DNA from: Eubacteriaceae bacterium
Lineage (GTDB): Bacteria; Bacillota; Clostridia; Eubacteriales; Eubacteriaceae
NCBI GenBank assembly: GCA_028705955.1
Contig: JAQWCN010000004.1
Location: forward strand, 1-41,165
Length of the DNA: 41,165 nt
Direction of reading: 5' to 3'
Shown: positions 30,180 through 40,062 of the stretch, one piece after another
Position numbering within the stretch: the stretch's first letter is position 1
Layout of the letters: each line of letters opens with the position of its first letter
Translations under genes and position numbers: made by a program
The notes under the pieces: generated by a model
Told to the model about the DNA's origin: nothing
Database searches by the model: none
The model's input: the letters and a program-made list of their open reading frames with translations, nothing else

Positions 30180-33100
30180 ATGAATTTTATTTTAAAAAAG
30201 CAAAAGGATTTAAACCGAATTATTCAAGAACACGCTTTATTTCCAATAAGTATTGAAATATTCAATCAGAAAAGAGAATTAATCTTTACTTTTAGTAAAC
30301 AAGAAGAAGAACAGAAAGAAGATTCCATTATTGTTCAAAGTGAATTGGCAGATATTTTTAATTTTTCTGAATCTATTAGTGTTGTAATACTTCATAATAA
30401 AAGTAAACAAAATTTAAAGACAAAAGAAATGATAGAAAATCCAAAATTAATCAACTATTCTCTCCTTCACGATAGAATGAAAAAAGAGTTAAAAAATAAT
30501 AGTCAAATTATCCAAAAACAACCGACAGTTGTAAAAGAAGAAAGTCATAAGCAAAGCGGAGTGGGAAATCATGGAAGTTTTATAATGGGCAGACGTTTCT
30601 CAAGCGCTATTGAAGCAATGAAGACTATTGATTTTTCTGATACGATATCTGGTGATCATGAGAAACATTGTTATGAGGGTCGGATCTTTGGAGTAACAAG
30701 CAGAGAATTACGACAAGGGAAACTTTTAATAGAATTTAATATTACGGATGAAACAGCGTCAATTTCTTGTAAGATTTTTGCTGGAAAAAATGCAGAGGTA
30801 TTAAAAGAACGAATTCAGGACAATGTTTGGGTTCGCGTCGAAGGTTTAATAGAATATGATGAATATGCTCATGAAATGATGTTGAAACCTAAAGTCATTC
30901 AAGAGGGGATTGCACCCATTCGAACCGATGATGCAGAAGTAAAAAGGGTTGAACTTCATATGCATAGCCAGTATAGTGCAATGGATGCTGTGAGTAAGGT
31001 TCAGAAAATTGTTAAACAAGCAAAAGATTTTAAGCATGATGTTATAAGCATTACCGATCACGGTGTTGTACAAGCTTATCCGGAGATTATGAAACTCACA
31101 AAGGGAACAGGTATTAAAGTTTTGTACGGGGTTGAAGGATATTTAGTAGATGATGATATCTCTATCATAAAAGGGATACAAGATGAAGCCATTGATGGAG
31201 AATTTATTTTCTTTGACTTAGAAACAACAGGATTGATTGCTGGAAAAGATTCTATCATTGAAATTGCCGCTGTAAAAATCAAAAATAATCATATATTAGA
31301 TACTTTTTCAACATTTGTTAACCCACATAAAAATATTCCACAAAAAATCACAGAGCTAACAGGAATCAATAATGAAATGACGCAAAATGGTTTGGAAGAA
31401 AAAGATGCTGTTCAGCAATTTCTTGATTTTGCAGATGGTCTTATTCTTGTAGCCCATAATGCAACCTTTGATATAGGATTTTTAAGCATTGCGATGGATA
31501 AATACAGTATTTCAAATCATATAACGTATATCGATACGCTGGCTATGTCACGGACCTTAATCCCAGGGATCGCAAAACATAATTTAAAAAAACTAGCCAG
31601 TTATTTTAAAGTTGATATGGGACATCATCATCGTGCGCTGGATGATTCTATTTGTTCTGCAAAAATTTTTATAAAACTATTAGATTTAGCGGAGAAAAAG
31701 AACTGTAAGCGGGTTAGTGCGCTTAATCAACTCATTGATCATAATCAGGTTATTCGAACGGAAAGACCTTACCATATTATATTATTTGCAAAAAATCAGA
31801 AGGGATTGAGAGATCTTTATGAACTCGTGTCTAAAGCCCACATTGATTATTTTTATAAAAAACCGAGGATTCCAAAATCAGTACTTCAAACTTTTAGAAA
31901 AAACCTTTTGGTTGGTTCAGCTTGCGAAGCCGGCGAATTATATACGGCGGTAAAAGAACACTGGCGTCCAGAACGGCTTAATAAAGTTGCAGATTTTTAT
32001 GATTATTATGAAGTTCAACCATTAGGAAATAATCGTTATATGGTTCGAAATGGAGAGTTAACAGAAGAAGACTTAATTGAGAACAACAAACGCATTGTTA
32101 AACTTGGAAAAGAAAAGAATAAACTTGTTGTTGCTACGGGTGATGTTCATTTCGTAGATCCGAAAGATGCATACTTTAGAGAAATTCTTCAAGCTGGTCA
32201 GGGATATAAAGATTCTTCAATTCAACCACCGCTTTATTATCATTCAACACAGGAAATGCTTGATGAATTTAATTATCTTGATGATGAAATTGCATATGAT
32301 ATTGTTGTAAAAAATACTCGCAAAATTGCCAATATGATAGGAGATGTTCTACCTGTACCAAATGGGACTTTTCCCCCCGTTATTGAGGGCTCAGATACAG
32401 AGATAAGGGAGATGGTGTATAAAAGAGCCAGAGAGATATATGGAGATGCGCTTCCTGATCTTGTAGAAGAACGGATTAGTAAGGAACTGGATTCTATTAT
32501 TGGACACGGCTATTCAGTTCTCTATTTAATTGCGCAAAAACTGGTTCATCATAGTTTGGAGGGAGGGTATCTTGTTGGGTCCAGAGGATCGGTGGGTTCC
32601 TCTTTGGTTGCAATGCTTTGTGGAATTACTGAGGTAAATTCTCTTCCACCGCATTACATTTGTCCAAATTGTAAACATGTTGAATTTTTTGACAGCACAA
32701 AAGTGGGTGTCGGACCGGATCTTCCGGATGCAGATTGTCCAGAATGCGGACATAAGATGAATAAAGATGGATTTGATATCCCATTTGAAACATTTTTGGG
32801 TTTTAAAGGGGATAAAGAACCCGATATAGATCTAAATTTTTCCGGAGATAATCAAAGTGAGGCACATCGTTATACAGAAGTTCTTTTTGGAAAAGGAAAA
32901 GTATTTAGGGCGGGTACTATTGGTACCTTAGCGGATAAAACTGCATATGGATATGTAAAAAATTATATGGATGAGAAGGGGAAAACGGTTAGCCGTGCGG
33001 AAACTCAAAGAATTATTGATGGATGTGCTGGAATAAAACGAACGACTGGTCAACATCCTGGAGGGGTAATGGTCGTTCCCAAGAACAAAGATATTTATGA

Positions 33101-34253
33101 ATTTACACCGATTCAATTTCCGGCAGATGATCGGGAAAGCGGAACGATTACAACGCATTTTGACTATCATTCTATAGAAGGGCGTCTGTTAAAACTTGAT
33201 ATTTTAGGACATGATGATCCCACGATGCTTAGAATGTTAGAAGATTTAACGGGAGTAGATCCTACAACAATTCCTTTGGATGATGAAAAAGTAATTAGTT
33301 TATTTCAGGGAACGCAAGCGTTAAAAATAATAGATGATGATTTTGATATTCCGCTAGGTACATGTGGAGTTCCAGAGTTTGGAACAAAATTTGTACGAGA
33401 TATGGTTTTAGATTCAAAACCTACGTCATTTGCAGACCTCATTCGAATTTCTGGGCTATCACATGGGACAAACGTGTGGATTAATAATGCTCAAACCCTG
33501 ATTGAATCAAATACGGTAACGATTAAAGAAGTGATTTGTACGCGCGATGATATTATGTTAGGTCTTATTTCGATGGGGCTTGATTCAGAAAGATCTTTTA
33601 AAATTATGGAACATGTTAGAAAGGGTAGAGGACTTTTAGATGATGAAGAACCCTATATGCGTGAACATAATGTTCCAGATTGGTATATTGATTCATGTAA
33701 AAAAATATCTTACATGTTTCCAAAAGCACATGCCGTTGCTTATGTGATGATGGCTTTCCGCATTGCGTATTATAAAGTCTATTATCCGTTAGCTTATTAT
33801 GCAACCTATTTTAGTATTCGTGCAAAAGAATTTGATTTAACGACAATGGTTTCTGGTAAGGAAGCTATTAAACAAAAGATCGTTGACATTAAAGCTCAGG
33901 GAAAACAAGCAAGTAATAAAGACAGTCAATTAATTGTTTCTTTGGAACTAGCATTGGAAATGGTATGTCGCGGATACAAGTTTGGAAATGTGGATATTTA
34001 CCAGTCTCACTATAAAAAATTTAGAATTGTGGATGATCAATTGATTCCACCATTAACTTCCATTGAAGGTTTAGGTGAAGTTGTGGCAAAAAATATTTAC
34101 GACGAAGCTCAAAAAAAATCATTTATGTCTATGGAAGATCTTCAAAAAAGAGCGCATGTTAATAAATCGAATCTTGAAAAATTACAGGGTATAGGGTGTT
34201 TGGCCAATTTACCGGAATCAAACCAAATGTCTTTTATGTCTATGATTTCATAA
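30180..34253 (+). CDS. polC: DNA polymerase III PolC-type (PHP, 3'-5' exonuclease, polymerase)
   Basis: OB-fold region; VELHMHSQYSAMDAV PHP; FIFFDLETTGL exonuclease; GSRGSVGSSLVAM; PDIDLNFSGDNQSEAHRYT; FPKAHAVAYVMMAFRIAYYKVYYPLAYYATYFS. Confidence 0.98.
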   Translation: MNFILKKQKDLNRIIQEHALFPISIEIFNQKRELIFTFSKQEEEQKEDSIIVQSELADIFNFSESISVVILHNKSKQNLKTKEMIENPKLINYSLLHDRMKKELKNNSQIIQKQPTVVKEESHKQSGVGNHGSFIMGRRFSSAIEAMKTIDFSDTISGDHEKHCYEGRIFGVTSRELRQGKLLIEFNITDETASISCKIFAGKNAEVLKERIQDNVWVRVEGLIEYDEYAHEMMLKPKVIQEGIAPIRTDDAEVKRVELHMHSQYSAMDAVSKVQKIVKQAKDFKHDVISITDHGVVQAYPEIMKLTKGTGIKVLYGVEGYLVDDDISIIKGIQDEAIDGEFIFFDLETTGLIAGKDSIIEIAAVKIKNNHILDTFSTFVNPHKNIPQKITELTGINNEMTQNGLEEKDAVQQFLDFADGLILVAHNATFDIGFLSIAMDKYSISNHITYIDTLAMSRTLIPGIAKHNLKKLASYFKVDMGHHHRALDDSICSAKIFIKLLDLAEKKNCKRVSALNQLIDHNQVIRTERPYHIILFAKNQKGLRDLYELVSKAHIDYFYKKPRIPKSVLQTFRKNLLVGSACEAGELYTAVKEHWRPERLNKVADFYDYYEVQPLGNNRYMVRNGELTEEDLIENNKRIVKLGKEKNKLVVATGDVHFVDPKDAYFREILQAGQGYKDSSIQPPLYYHSTQEMLDEFNYLDDEIAYDIVVKNTRKIANMIGDVLPVPNGTFPPVIEGSDTEIREMVYKRAREIYGDALPDLVEERISKELDSIIGHGYSVLYLIAQKLVHHSLEGGYLVGSRGSVGSSLVAMLCGITEVNSLPPHYICPNCKHVEFFDSTKVGVGPDLPDADCPECGHKMNKDGFDIPFETFLGFKGDKEPDIDLNFSGDNQSEAHRYTEVLFGKGKVFRAGTIGTLADKTAYGYVKNYMDEKGKTVSRAETQRIIDGCAGIKRTTGQHPGGVMVVPKNKDIYEFTPIQFPADDRESGTITTHFDYHSIEGRLLKLDILGHDDPTMLRMLEDLTGVDPTTIPLDDEKVISLFQGTQALKIIDDDFDIPLGTCGVPEFGTKFVRDMVLDSKPTSFADLIRISGLSHGTNVWINNAQTLIESNTVTIKEVICTRDDIMLGLISMGLDSERSFKIMEHVRKGRGLLDDEEPYMREHNVPDWYIDSCKKISYMFPKAHAVAYVMMAFRIAYYKVYYPLAYYATYFSIRAKEFDLTTMVSGKEAIKQKIVDIKAQGKQASNKDSQLIVSLELALEMVCRGYKFGNVDIYQSHYKKFRIVDDQLIPPLTSIEGLGEVVAKNIYDEAQKKSFMSMEDLQKRAHVNKSNLEKLQGIGCLANLPESNQMSFMSMIS

Positions 34254-34376
34254 AATGAATTGGCGAATCAAAACATTTATAATGAAGCTGGATTAAGTTG
34301 TGGAAAAAGAAATCTGTGTTGTGAATTTATCCGAAATGTAATTAATTAATAAAAAGAGAAAATGGAACAAATTACA

Positions 34377-34405
34377 GAAGCAGGTGATTTATTGACCTGC
34401 TTTTG
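34377..34405 (+). terminator. polC operon terminator
   Basis: agaagcaggt-gatttattg-acctgctttt. Confidence 0.75.
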
Positions 34406-34412
34406 TTATAAT
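34403..34412 (+). promoter_or_regulatory. Candidate extended -10 element for valS
   Basis: TTTTGTTATAAT overlapping the T tract of the polC terminator; TGt-TATAAT with no good -35 at canonical spacing. Confidence 0.45.
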
Positions 34413-34494
34413 AACAAGTAGAGTTTATTGATATAAAACTAATAAATGATTATATGCAGCAGTGATAAAGCATAAAGAGAAAGGTTTGGATTTA

Positions 34495-37137
34495 ATGAAA
34501 AAAGAAATGTCCAAGGTATATGAACCTCATGAGGTTGAAGATAGAATTTATGAGTGGTGGCAAAAGAAAGGATATTTTAAACCTGAAGTTCATCCAGATG
34601 GAAAACCCTACACCATTATCATGCCACCTCCCAATATTACGGGGCAATTACATATGGGGCACGCCTTTGACGATACCCTTCAGGATGCCTTAATACGTTA
34701 TAAACGAATGCAAGGTTATTCAGCACTTTGGATTCCCGGAATGGACCATGCCAGTATTGCAACGGAAGTTAAAGTTTTAAATAAAATAAAAGAAGAAGAA
34801 GGAAAAAACAAAGAAGAACTTGGACGCAAAGAATTTTTAAAAAGGGCTTGGGATTGGGCTGATTTTTATAGGAATCGTATCCGAAAACAGGTTAAAAAGT
34901 TGGGTGCCTCGTGTGACTGGGACAGAGAAAGATTTACAATGGATGAAGGTTGCAGTCAGGCGGTTAAAAGCACGTTCGTTCGTTTGTATAACGCTGGGCT
35001 TATATATAAAGGAAGCCGAATTATTAATTGGTGTCCTAATTGTAAAACGGCTTTGTCCGATGCCGAAGTAGAATATAAAGAAGAAGAGGGACATTTATGG
35101 CATATAAAATATCCTTTTGCAAAAGGTAAGGGAGGGGTAATTGTAGCAACAACCCGACCAGAAACAATGCTGGGTGACTCCGGAGTGGCGGTTAATCCTG
35201 ATGATGAACGCTATCAGGATTTGATTGGAGAAGAAGTCATTTTACCTCTTGTTAATAAAAACATTCCTATTGTAGCAGATGATTATGTTGATATGGAGTT
35301 TGGAACAGGTGTTGTAAAGATGACTCCAGCCCACGATCCAAATGATTATGAAGTAGGAAAAAGACATCATCTGGAAGAAATTAATATAATGAACGAAGAT
35401 GGCACAATGAACAAACTCGCTGGAAAATATGCAGGCATGGACCGATATGAATGCCGTGATGCTGTATTGAGAGATTTGGAAAAATTGGGACTTCTTGTTA
35501 AAACAGAAGATCATCTTCATAATGTTGGGCATTGCTATCGTTGTAAAACCACAGTTGAAACTATGACATCAGAACAATGGTTTGTTAAGATGAAGCCACT
35601 TGCAGAACCAGCAATAAAAGCTGTTAGAGAAAATAAAACTCAGTTTGTTCCTGAACGTTTTGATAAAATTTATTACAATTGGATGGAAAACATTCGAGAT
35701 TGGTGTATATCCAGACAATTATGGTGGGGGCATCGCATACCGGCATATACTTGTGATGATTGTGGTGAGCTCATCGTAAGTGAGAATACGCCGACCATTT
35801 GCCCCAAATGTGGAAGTAGCTCTATTAAACAAGAATCAGATGTATTAGACACATGGTTTAGTTCTGCTCTATGGCCTTTTTCTACATTGGGTTGGCCGAA
35901 AGAAACAGATGATCTTCAAAAATATTATCCTAATAATGTTTTGGTTACGGGATATGACATTATTTTCTTTTGGGTAGCCAGAATGATATTCATGGGTATT
36001 GATAGTATGGGAGAAGTTCCCTTCAAAGACGTTTATATTCATGGGTTAATTAGGGATGCTCAAGGACGGAAAATGAGCAAATCGCTTGGCAATGGTATTG
36101 ATCCTTTAGAAGTAATTGATGATTATTCTGCTGATGCGCTTCGGTTTGCTATTATTACAGGTAATTCCGCTGGAAATGATATTCGATGGACTCAGGATAA
36201 AATTGAATCAAGCCGAAATTTTTTAAATAAAATTTGGAACGCGACTCGTTTCGTTTTGATGAATATTGATGATGATACTGTATTGAATATGGATGCCACT
36301 TGTTTTACAACAATTGATCGTTGGATTTTAAGTCGTTCGAATCATCTCATTGATGAGGTTACTACCAATATGGATAAATATGAACTTGGTATTGCTGCCT
36401 CAAAAATTTATGATTTCACTTGGAATGAATTTTGCGATTGGTATATTGAATTTGTAAAATCACGTTTAAATGGCGAGAATTTTCAAAGTAAAAATACGGC
36501 ATGTGCAACTTTAGTTTTCGTTTTAAAAAATACTTTAAAACTTCTGCATCCATTTATTCCATTCATTACGGAAGAAATATATAGTCATTTGCCCAATACA
36601 AAAGGAGCTATTATTATAGCTCAATGGCCAGAAGTAAATAATGATTTTAATTATCCAAAAGAAGAAAAACAGATCAATTACCTTATGGATGTTATTCGAA
36701 ATTTACGAAAGATTAGAAAAGAAGCGGATATTCCGAATAGAAAAAAAGCAGAACTATATGTTACAACAAAAAATAAGATGTATTTAACGTTACTACAGAG
36801 TTCTTTACCAATTTTAAATAAAATGGCTTCAGTTTCTAAAATTGTGGCACTTGATCTCGATCAAGTGCGGGATGATTTTTCAAGTGCTGTGATTGAAGAG
36901 TCAACGATTTATTTATGTATGGATGATCTGGTCGATACAGAAAAAGAAGTTGAGCGTTTGGAAAATGAACAGAAAAAATTAGAAAAAGAATTACAAAGGA
37001 CAAATAGCAAATTATCTAATGAAAAATTCTTAAATAAAGCGCCTCAAGCCGTTGTTCAGAAAGAAAAGGAAAAACAAGAGGTGAATTATGAAAAATTGAA
37101 ACAAATTGTGGAACGGTTAAAACATTTCAAAAAATAA
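34495..37137 (+). CDS. valS: Valyl-tRNA synthetase
   Basis: IIMPPPNITGQLHMGHAFDDTLQD; ARMIFMG; GRKMSKSLGNGIDP; coiled-coil C-terminal tail. Start 34495 preferred over 34462. Confidence 0.97.
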   Translation: MKKEMSKVYEPHEVEDRIYEWWQKKGYFKPEVHPDGKPYTIIMPPPNITGQLHMGHAFDDTLQDALIRYKRMQGYSALWIPGMDHASIATEVKVLNKIKEEEGKNKEELGRKEFLKRAWDWADFYRNRIRKQVKKLGASCDWDRERFTMDEGCSQAVKSTFVRLYNAGLIYKGSRIINWCPNCKTALSDAEVEYKEEEGHLWHIKYPFAKGKGGVIVATTRPETMLGDSGVAVNPDDERYQDLIGEEVILPLVNKNIPIVADDYVDMEFGTGVVKMTPAHDPNDYEVGKRHHLEEINIMNEDGTMNKLAGKYAGMDRYECRDAVLRDLEKLGLLVKTEDHLHNVGHCYRCKTTVETMTSEQWFVKMKPLAEPAIKAVRENKTQFVPERFDKIYYNWMENIRDWCISRQLWWGHRIPAYTCDDCGELIVSENTPTICPKCGSSSIKQESDVLDTWFSSALWPFSTLGWPKETDDLQKYYPNNVLVTGYDIIFFWVARMIFMGIDSMGEVPFKDVYIHGLIRDAQGRKMSKSLGNGIDPLEVIDDYSADALRFAIITGNSAGNDIRWTQDKIESSRNFLNKIWNATRFVLMNIDDDTVLNMDATCFTTIDRWILSRSNHLIDEVTTNMDKYELGIAASKIYDFTWNEFCDWYIEFVKSRLNGENFQSKNTACATLVFVLKNTLKLLHPFIPFITEEIYSHLPNTKGAIIIAQWPEVNNDFNYPKEEKQINYLMDVIRNLRKIRKEADIPNRKKAELYVTTKNKMYLTLLQSSLPILNKMASVSKIVALDLDQVRDDFSSAVIEESTIYLCMDDLVDTEKEVERLENEQKKLEKELQRTNSKLSNEKFLNKAPQAVVQKEKEKQEVNYEKLKQIVERLKHFKK

Positions 37138-37152
37138 GTTAATCCTAAAGCC

Positions 37153-37181
37153 TTTACAAAATATTATCTTTTTGGTATAAT
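37153..37181 (+). promoter_or_regulatory. SigA-type promoter upstream of the riboswitch
   Basis: TTTACA (37153-37158), 17 bp, TATAAT (37176-37181). Confidence 0.75.
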
Positions 37182-37191
37182 AATTTTCACT

Positions 37192-37288
37192 TGAAGGGGA
37201 GTAACTCACCGCAAGGTATGTCTAGTCGACATTTCGAGCTTATGCTCCGGTTGGACATCAAATTTTAATTTGTGAGTAAGACCTTCAT
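37192..37288 (+). ncRNA. yybP-ykoY family (Mn2+) riboswitch
   Basis: tgaaGGGGAGTAActcac...aaggtatgtctagtcgacattt cgagcttATGCTCCGGTTGgacatc...ttgtgagtaagACCTTCa; P1 ACTCAC/GTGAGT and GAAGG/CCTTC; upstream of a P-type ATPase. Confidence 0.85.
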
Positions 37289-37330
37289 TTCAAAATGTAG
37301 TTTTTCATTTTGAAGTGAAGGTCTTTTATT
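37278..37330 (+). terminator. Riboswitch expression-platform terminator
   Basis: AAGACCTTCATTTCAAAATG-tagttttt-CATTTTGAAGTGAAGGTCTT, 20-bp stem with one G-U, then TTATTATTTT. Confidence 0.85.
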
Positions 37331-37352
37331 ATTTTATAAAGGAGGTAGTTTA

Positions 37353-40013
37353 TTGGCTGCTGAGAAAAAAGAAGCATTTTTAATGACCGCTGATGAAACA
37401 CTGGCATCATATCAAACAAATTTGGAAAATGGATTAAATGATGATCAAGTTAAGGAAAGGCTGGAAAAATATGGAAAGAATAAGTTGGAAGAAGGAAAGA
37501 AAACTTCTCTGATTAAGAAGTTTTTACTTCAGTTCAAAGATTTTCTAATCCTTGTTCTTATTGTTGCTGCAATTATTTCCGGATTATTAGGAGAAATTAG
37601 TGATACTTTATTAATATTAATTATTGTTGTTGTTAATGCAATTATAGGAGTAATTCAAGAAAATAAGGCTGAAAATGCGATGGAATCACTAAAAAAACTT
37701 ACGATTCCAGAAGCAGAAGTGATTCGTAATGGACAAAAACAAATGATTCCTTCCATCAATTTAGTACCAGGCGATATTGTGTGTTTAGATGCCGGTGACC
37801 GAATTCCAGCCGATGGAAGAATAATTGAATCGGCAGCGCTTCAAGTTCAGGAATCGGCTTTAACGGGTGAATCTGTTCCGGTAGAAAAAAATGCTGATAA
37901 TATTACAAATCCTAAGACACCTTTAGGCGATCGTCTTAATTATTTATTTATGAGTAGTGTCGTCACTTATGGTCGGGGAAAATACATTGTAACAGGAACT
38001 GGAATGGAGACTGAAATTGGTAATATTGCAGGGATGATTCAAGGAACCAAACAAAGTCAAACACCACTTCAAAAAAGTTTGGCGCAACTAGGAAAAACAC
38101 TGGCGATTGGTGCTTTGGCAGCATGTGCAATCATTTTTATTGTCGGCATGTTAAGGGGTGGAGATCCACTAATGATGTTTATGACAGCCGTCAGTTTGGC
38201 TGTAGCTGCTATTCCAGAAGGGCTTCCTGCGATAGTTACCGTTGTTTTAGCACTGGGAACGCAAAGACTGGTTGCAAAACATGCCATTATTAGAAAATTG
38301 CCTGCAGTCGAAACATTAGGTTGTGCTTCTGTCATTTGTACAGATAAGACAGGAACATTAACTCAAAATAAAATGACGATCAAAAAGGTCTATGCCAACG
38401 AAGGAATCGTCAATGCCGAAGAAATTAAAGAAGATGGCTTTACAGCTAGTGAAAAATTTGTTGTGCGAATTGGACAATTATGCAATGATGCATCAATCGT
38501 TCAAAATGAAGTTAAACAGATTGAGATTGGCGATCCTACAGAAGTGGCAATGGTTCAATATGCAGGTGATTTGGGATTTAATAAAGATATTTCCTTAGAA
38601 AAAGCTCCGAGAATGGATGAAATACCATTTGATTCTGATCGAAAACTAATGACAACTGTTCATCGTTATGAAAATACATGGCTCAGTTTTACAAAAGGAG
38701 CTCCAGATGTTCTTTTAGATCGTTGTACAGAGTATTTAAAGGGATATGAAGTGCTCCCTTTTGATGAGATTGCAAAAGAAGAAGTAAGAAAAGCAAATGA
38801 ATTAATGGCAAATGACGCTTACCGTGTATTAGGATATGCTTTTCAACAGTTCTATGAACAACCGGATACAACGATGGAACTACTCGAACACAATTTAATA
38901 TTTGTTGGGCTCACTGGCATGATTGATCCTCCACGTGAGGAAGTAAAGAAATCTATTGAAGAATGCCATAATGCTGGTATAAAAACGGTAATGATCACTG
39001 GAGATCATAAAAATACTGCAATTGCTATTGCAAAAGATTTAAATATATATCAGCAGGATAGTGTTGCTTTATCTGGAACAGAATTGGAAGAAATGAGTGA
39101 TAACCAACTTGACAAGATCATTGATAAAGTGGCTGTTTACGCTCGTGTTTCTCCAGAACATAAAGTAAGAATTGTAGATGCTTGGCAAAGGAAGGGGGAT
39201 GTTGTTGCAATGACTGGAGATGGTGTTAATGATGCTCCAGCATTAAAAAAAGCTGATATTGGCTGTGCAATGGGAATAACTGGTACTGATGTTTCCAAAG
39301 AAGCATCAGATATGATTCTGGCAGATGATAATTTTTCTACCATTGTTTCTGCTGTTAGAGAAGGACGTGGTATTTACAATAATATCAAAAAAGCTGTTCA
39401 TTTTTTACTTTCCTGTAATATTGCAGAGATATTAATATTGTTTATCGCAACATTGGTTGGATGGGATCAACCGCTGTTGCCTGTCCACATTCTTTGGATT
39501 AATTTAATCACCGATAGTCTTCCGGCTTTGGCGTTGGGAGTTGAGAAAAACAGTGATCATATTATGGAAGCAAAACCAAGAAAGCAAACAGAAAGCATGT
39601 TTTCCAATGGTTTAGGTGGTCGGATTATCTTTCAAGGAGTTGTCTTATCCATTATTTCATTATTTGTTTTTTATTACGGGGTAACAAAGTTTGGATTGAC
39701 TGAAGGAAGAACAATGGTTTTTGCCGTTTTGGGTTTGTCTCAACTCACACATGTACTTAATGTAAGATCTGAAAGGGAATCCGTTTTTAATAAATATTTA
39801 TTTACCAATAAGTATTTATGGGGAGCTATAGGAATCTCTATGTTCCTTCAATTAATTGTCATTCTTGTACCGGGCTTAAGAAGTTTCTTTAATGTCGCGG
39901 CTTTAGATCTCAGGGAATGGTGGATTATTGTAGGAGCTTCTCTGACTCCATTATTAGTGGTTGAAATAACCAAAATTATAAGACGTCTATTTAGTGAGCG
40001 AGAAGGGCAATAG
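37353..40013 (+). CDS. P-type (P2A, Ca2+/Mn2+) cation-transporting ATPase
   Basis: LTGESVPVEK; VAAIPEGLPAIVTVVLALGTQRL; ICTDKTGTLTQNKM; MTGDGVNDAPALKKADIG; LWINLITDSLPALALGVE. TTG start with aaaggaggt RBS. Confidence 0.95.
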   Translation: MAAEKKEAFLMTADETLASYQTNLENGLNDDQVKERLEKYGKNKLEEGKKTSLIKKFLLQFKDFLILVLIVAAIISGLLGEISDTLLILIIVVVNAIIGVIQENKAENAMESLKKLTIPEAEVIRNGQKQMIPSINLVPGDIVCLDAGDRIPADGRIIESAALQVQESALTGESVPVEKNADNITNPKTPLGDRLNYLFMSSVVTYGRGKYIVTGTGMETEIGNIAGMIQGTKQSQTPLQKSLAQLGKTLAIGALAACAIIFIVGMLRGGDPLMMFMTAVSLAVAAIPEGLPAIVTVVLALGTQRLVAKHAIIRKLPAVETLGCASVICTDKTGTLTQNKMTIKKVYANEGIVNAEEIKEDGFTASEKFVVRIGQLCNDASIVQNEVKQIEIGDPTEVAMVQYAGDLGFNKDISLEKAPRMDEIPFDSDRKLMTTVHRYENTWLSFTKGAPDVLLDRCTEYLKGYEVLPFDEIAKEEVRKANELMANDAYRVLGYAFQQFYEQPDTTMELLEHNLIFVGLTGMIDPPREEVKKSIEECHNAGIKTVMITGDHKNTAIAIAKDLNIYQQDSVALSGTELEEMSDNQLDKIIDKVAVYARVSPEHKVRIVDAWQRKGDVVAMTGDGVNDAPALKKADIGCAMGITGTDVSKEASDMILADDNFSTIVSAVREGRGIYNNIKKAVHFLLSCNIAEILILFIATLVGWDQPLLPVHILWINLITDSLPALALGVEKNSDHIMEAKPRKQTESMFSNGLGGRIIFQGVVLSIISLFVFYYGVTKFGLTEGRTMVFAVLGLSQLTHVLNVRSERESVFNKYLFTNKYLWGAIGISMFLQLIVILVPGLRSFFNVAALDLREWWIIVGASLTPLLVVEITKIIRRLFSEREGQ

Positions 40014-40020
40014 GTAATAA

Positions 40021-40062
40021 AAATACCTGAAGAATAATTTGATTATTCTTCAGGTATTTTTT
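40021..40062. terminator. Bidirectional terminator between convergent genes
   Basis: Perfect 17-bp stem aaatacctgaagaataa-tttga-ttattcttcaggtattt flanked by A's and T's. Confidence 0.9.

Noticed and set aside
34406-34494. Possible T-box riboswitch before valS
   Set aside because: Gap after the polC terminator is under 100 nt and lacks an evident T-box sequence or competing terminator.
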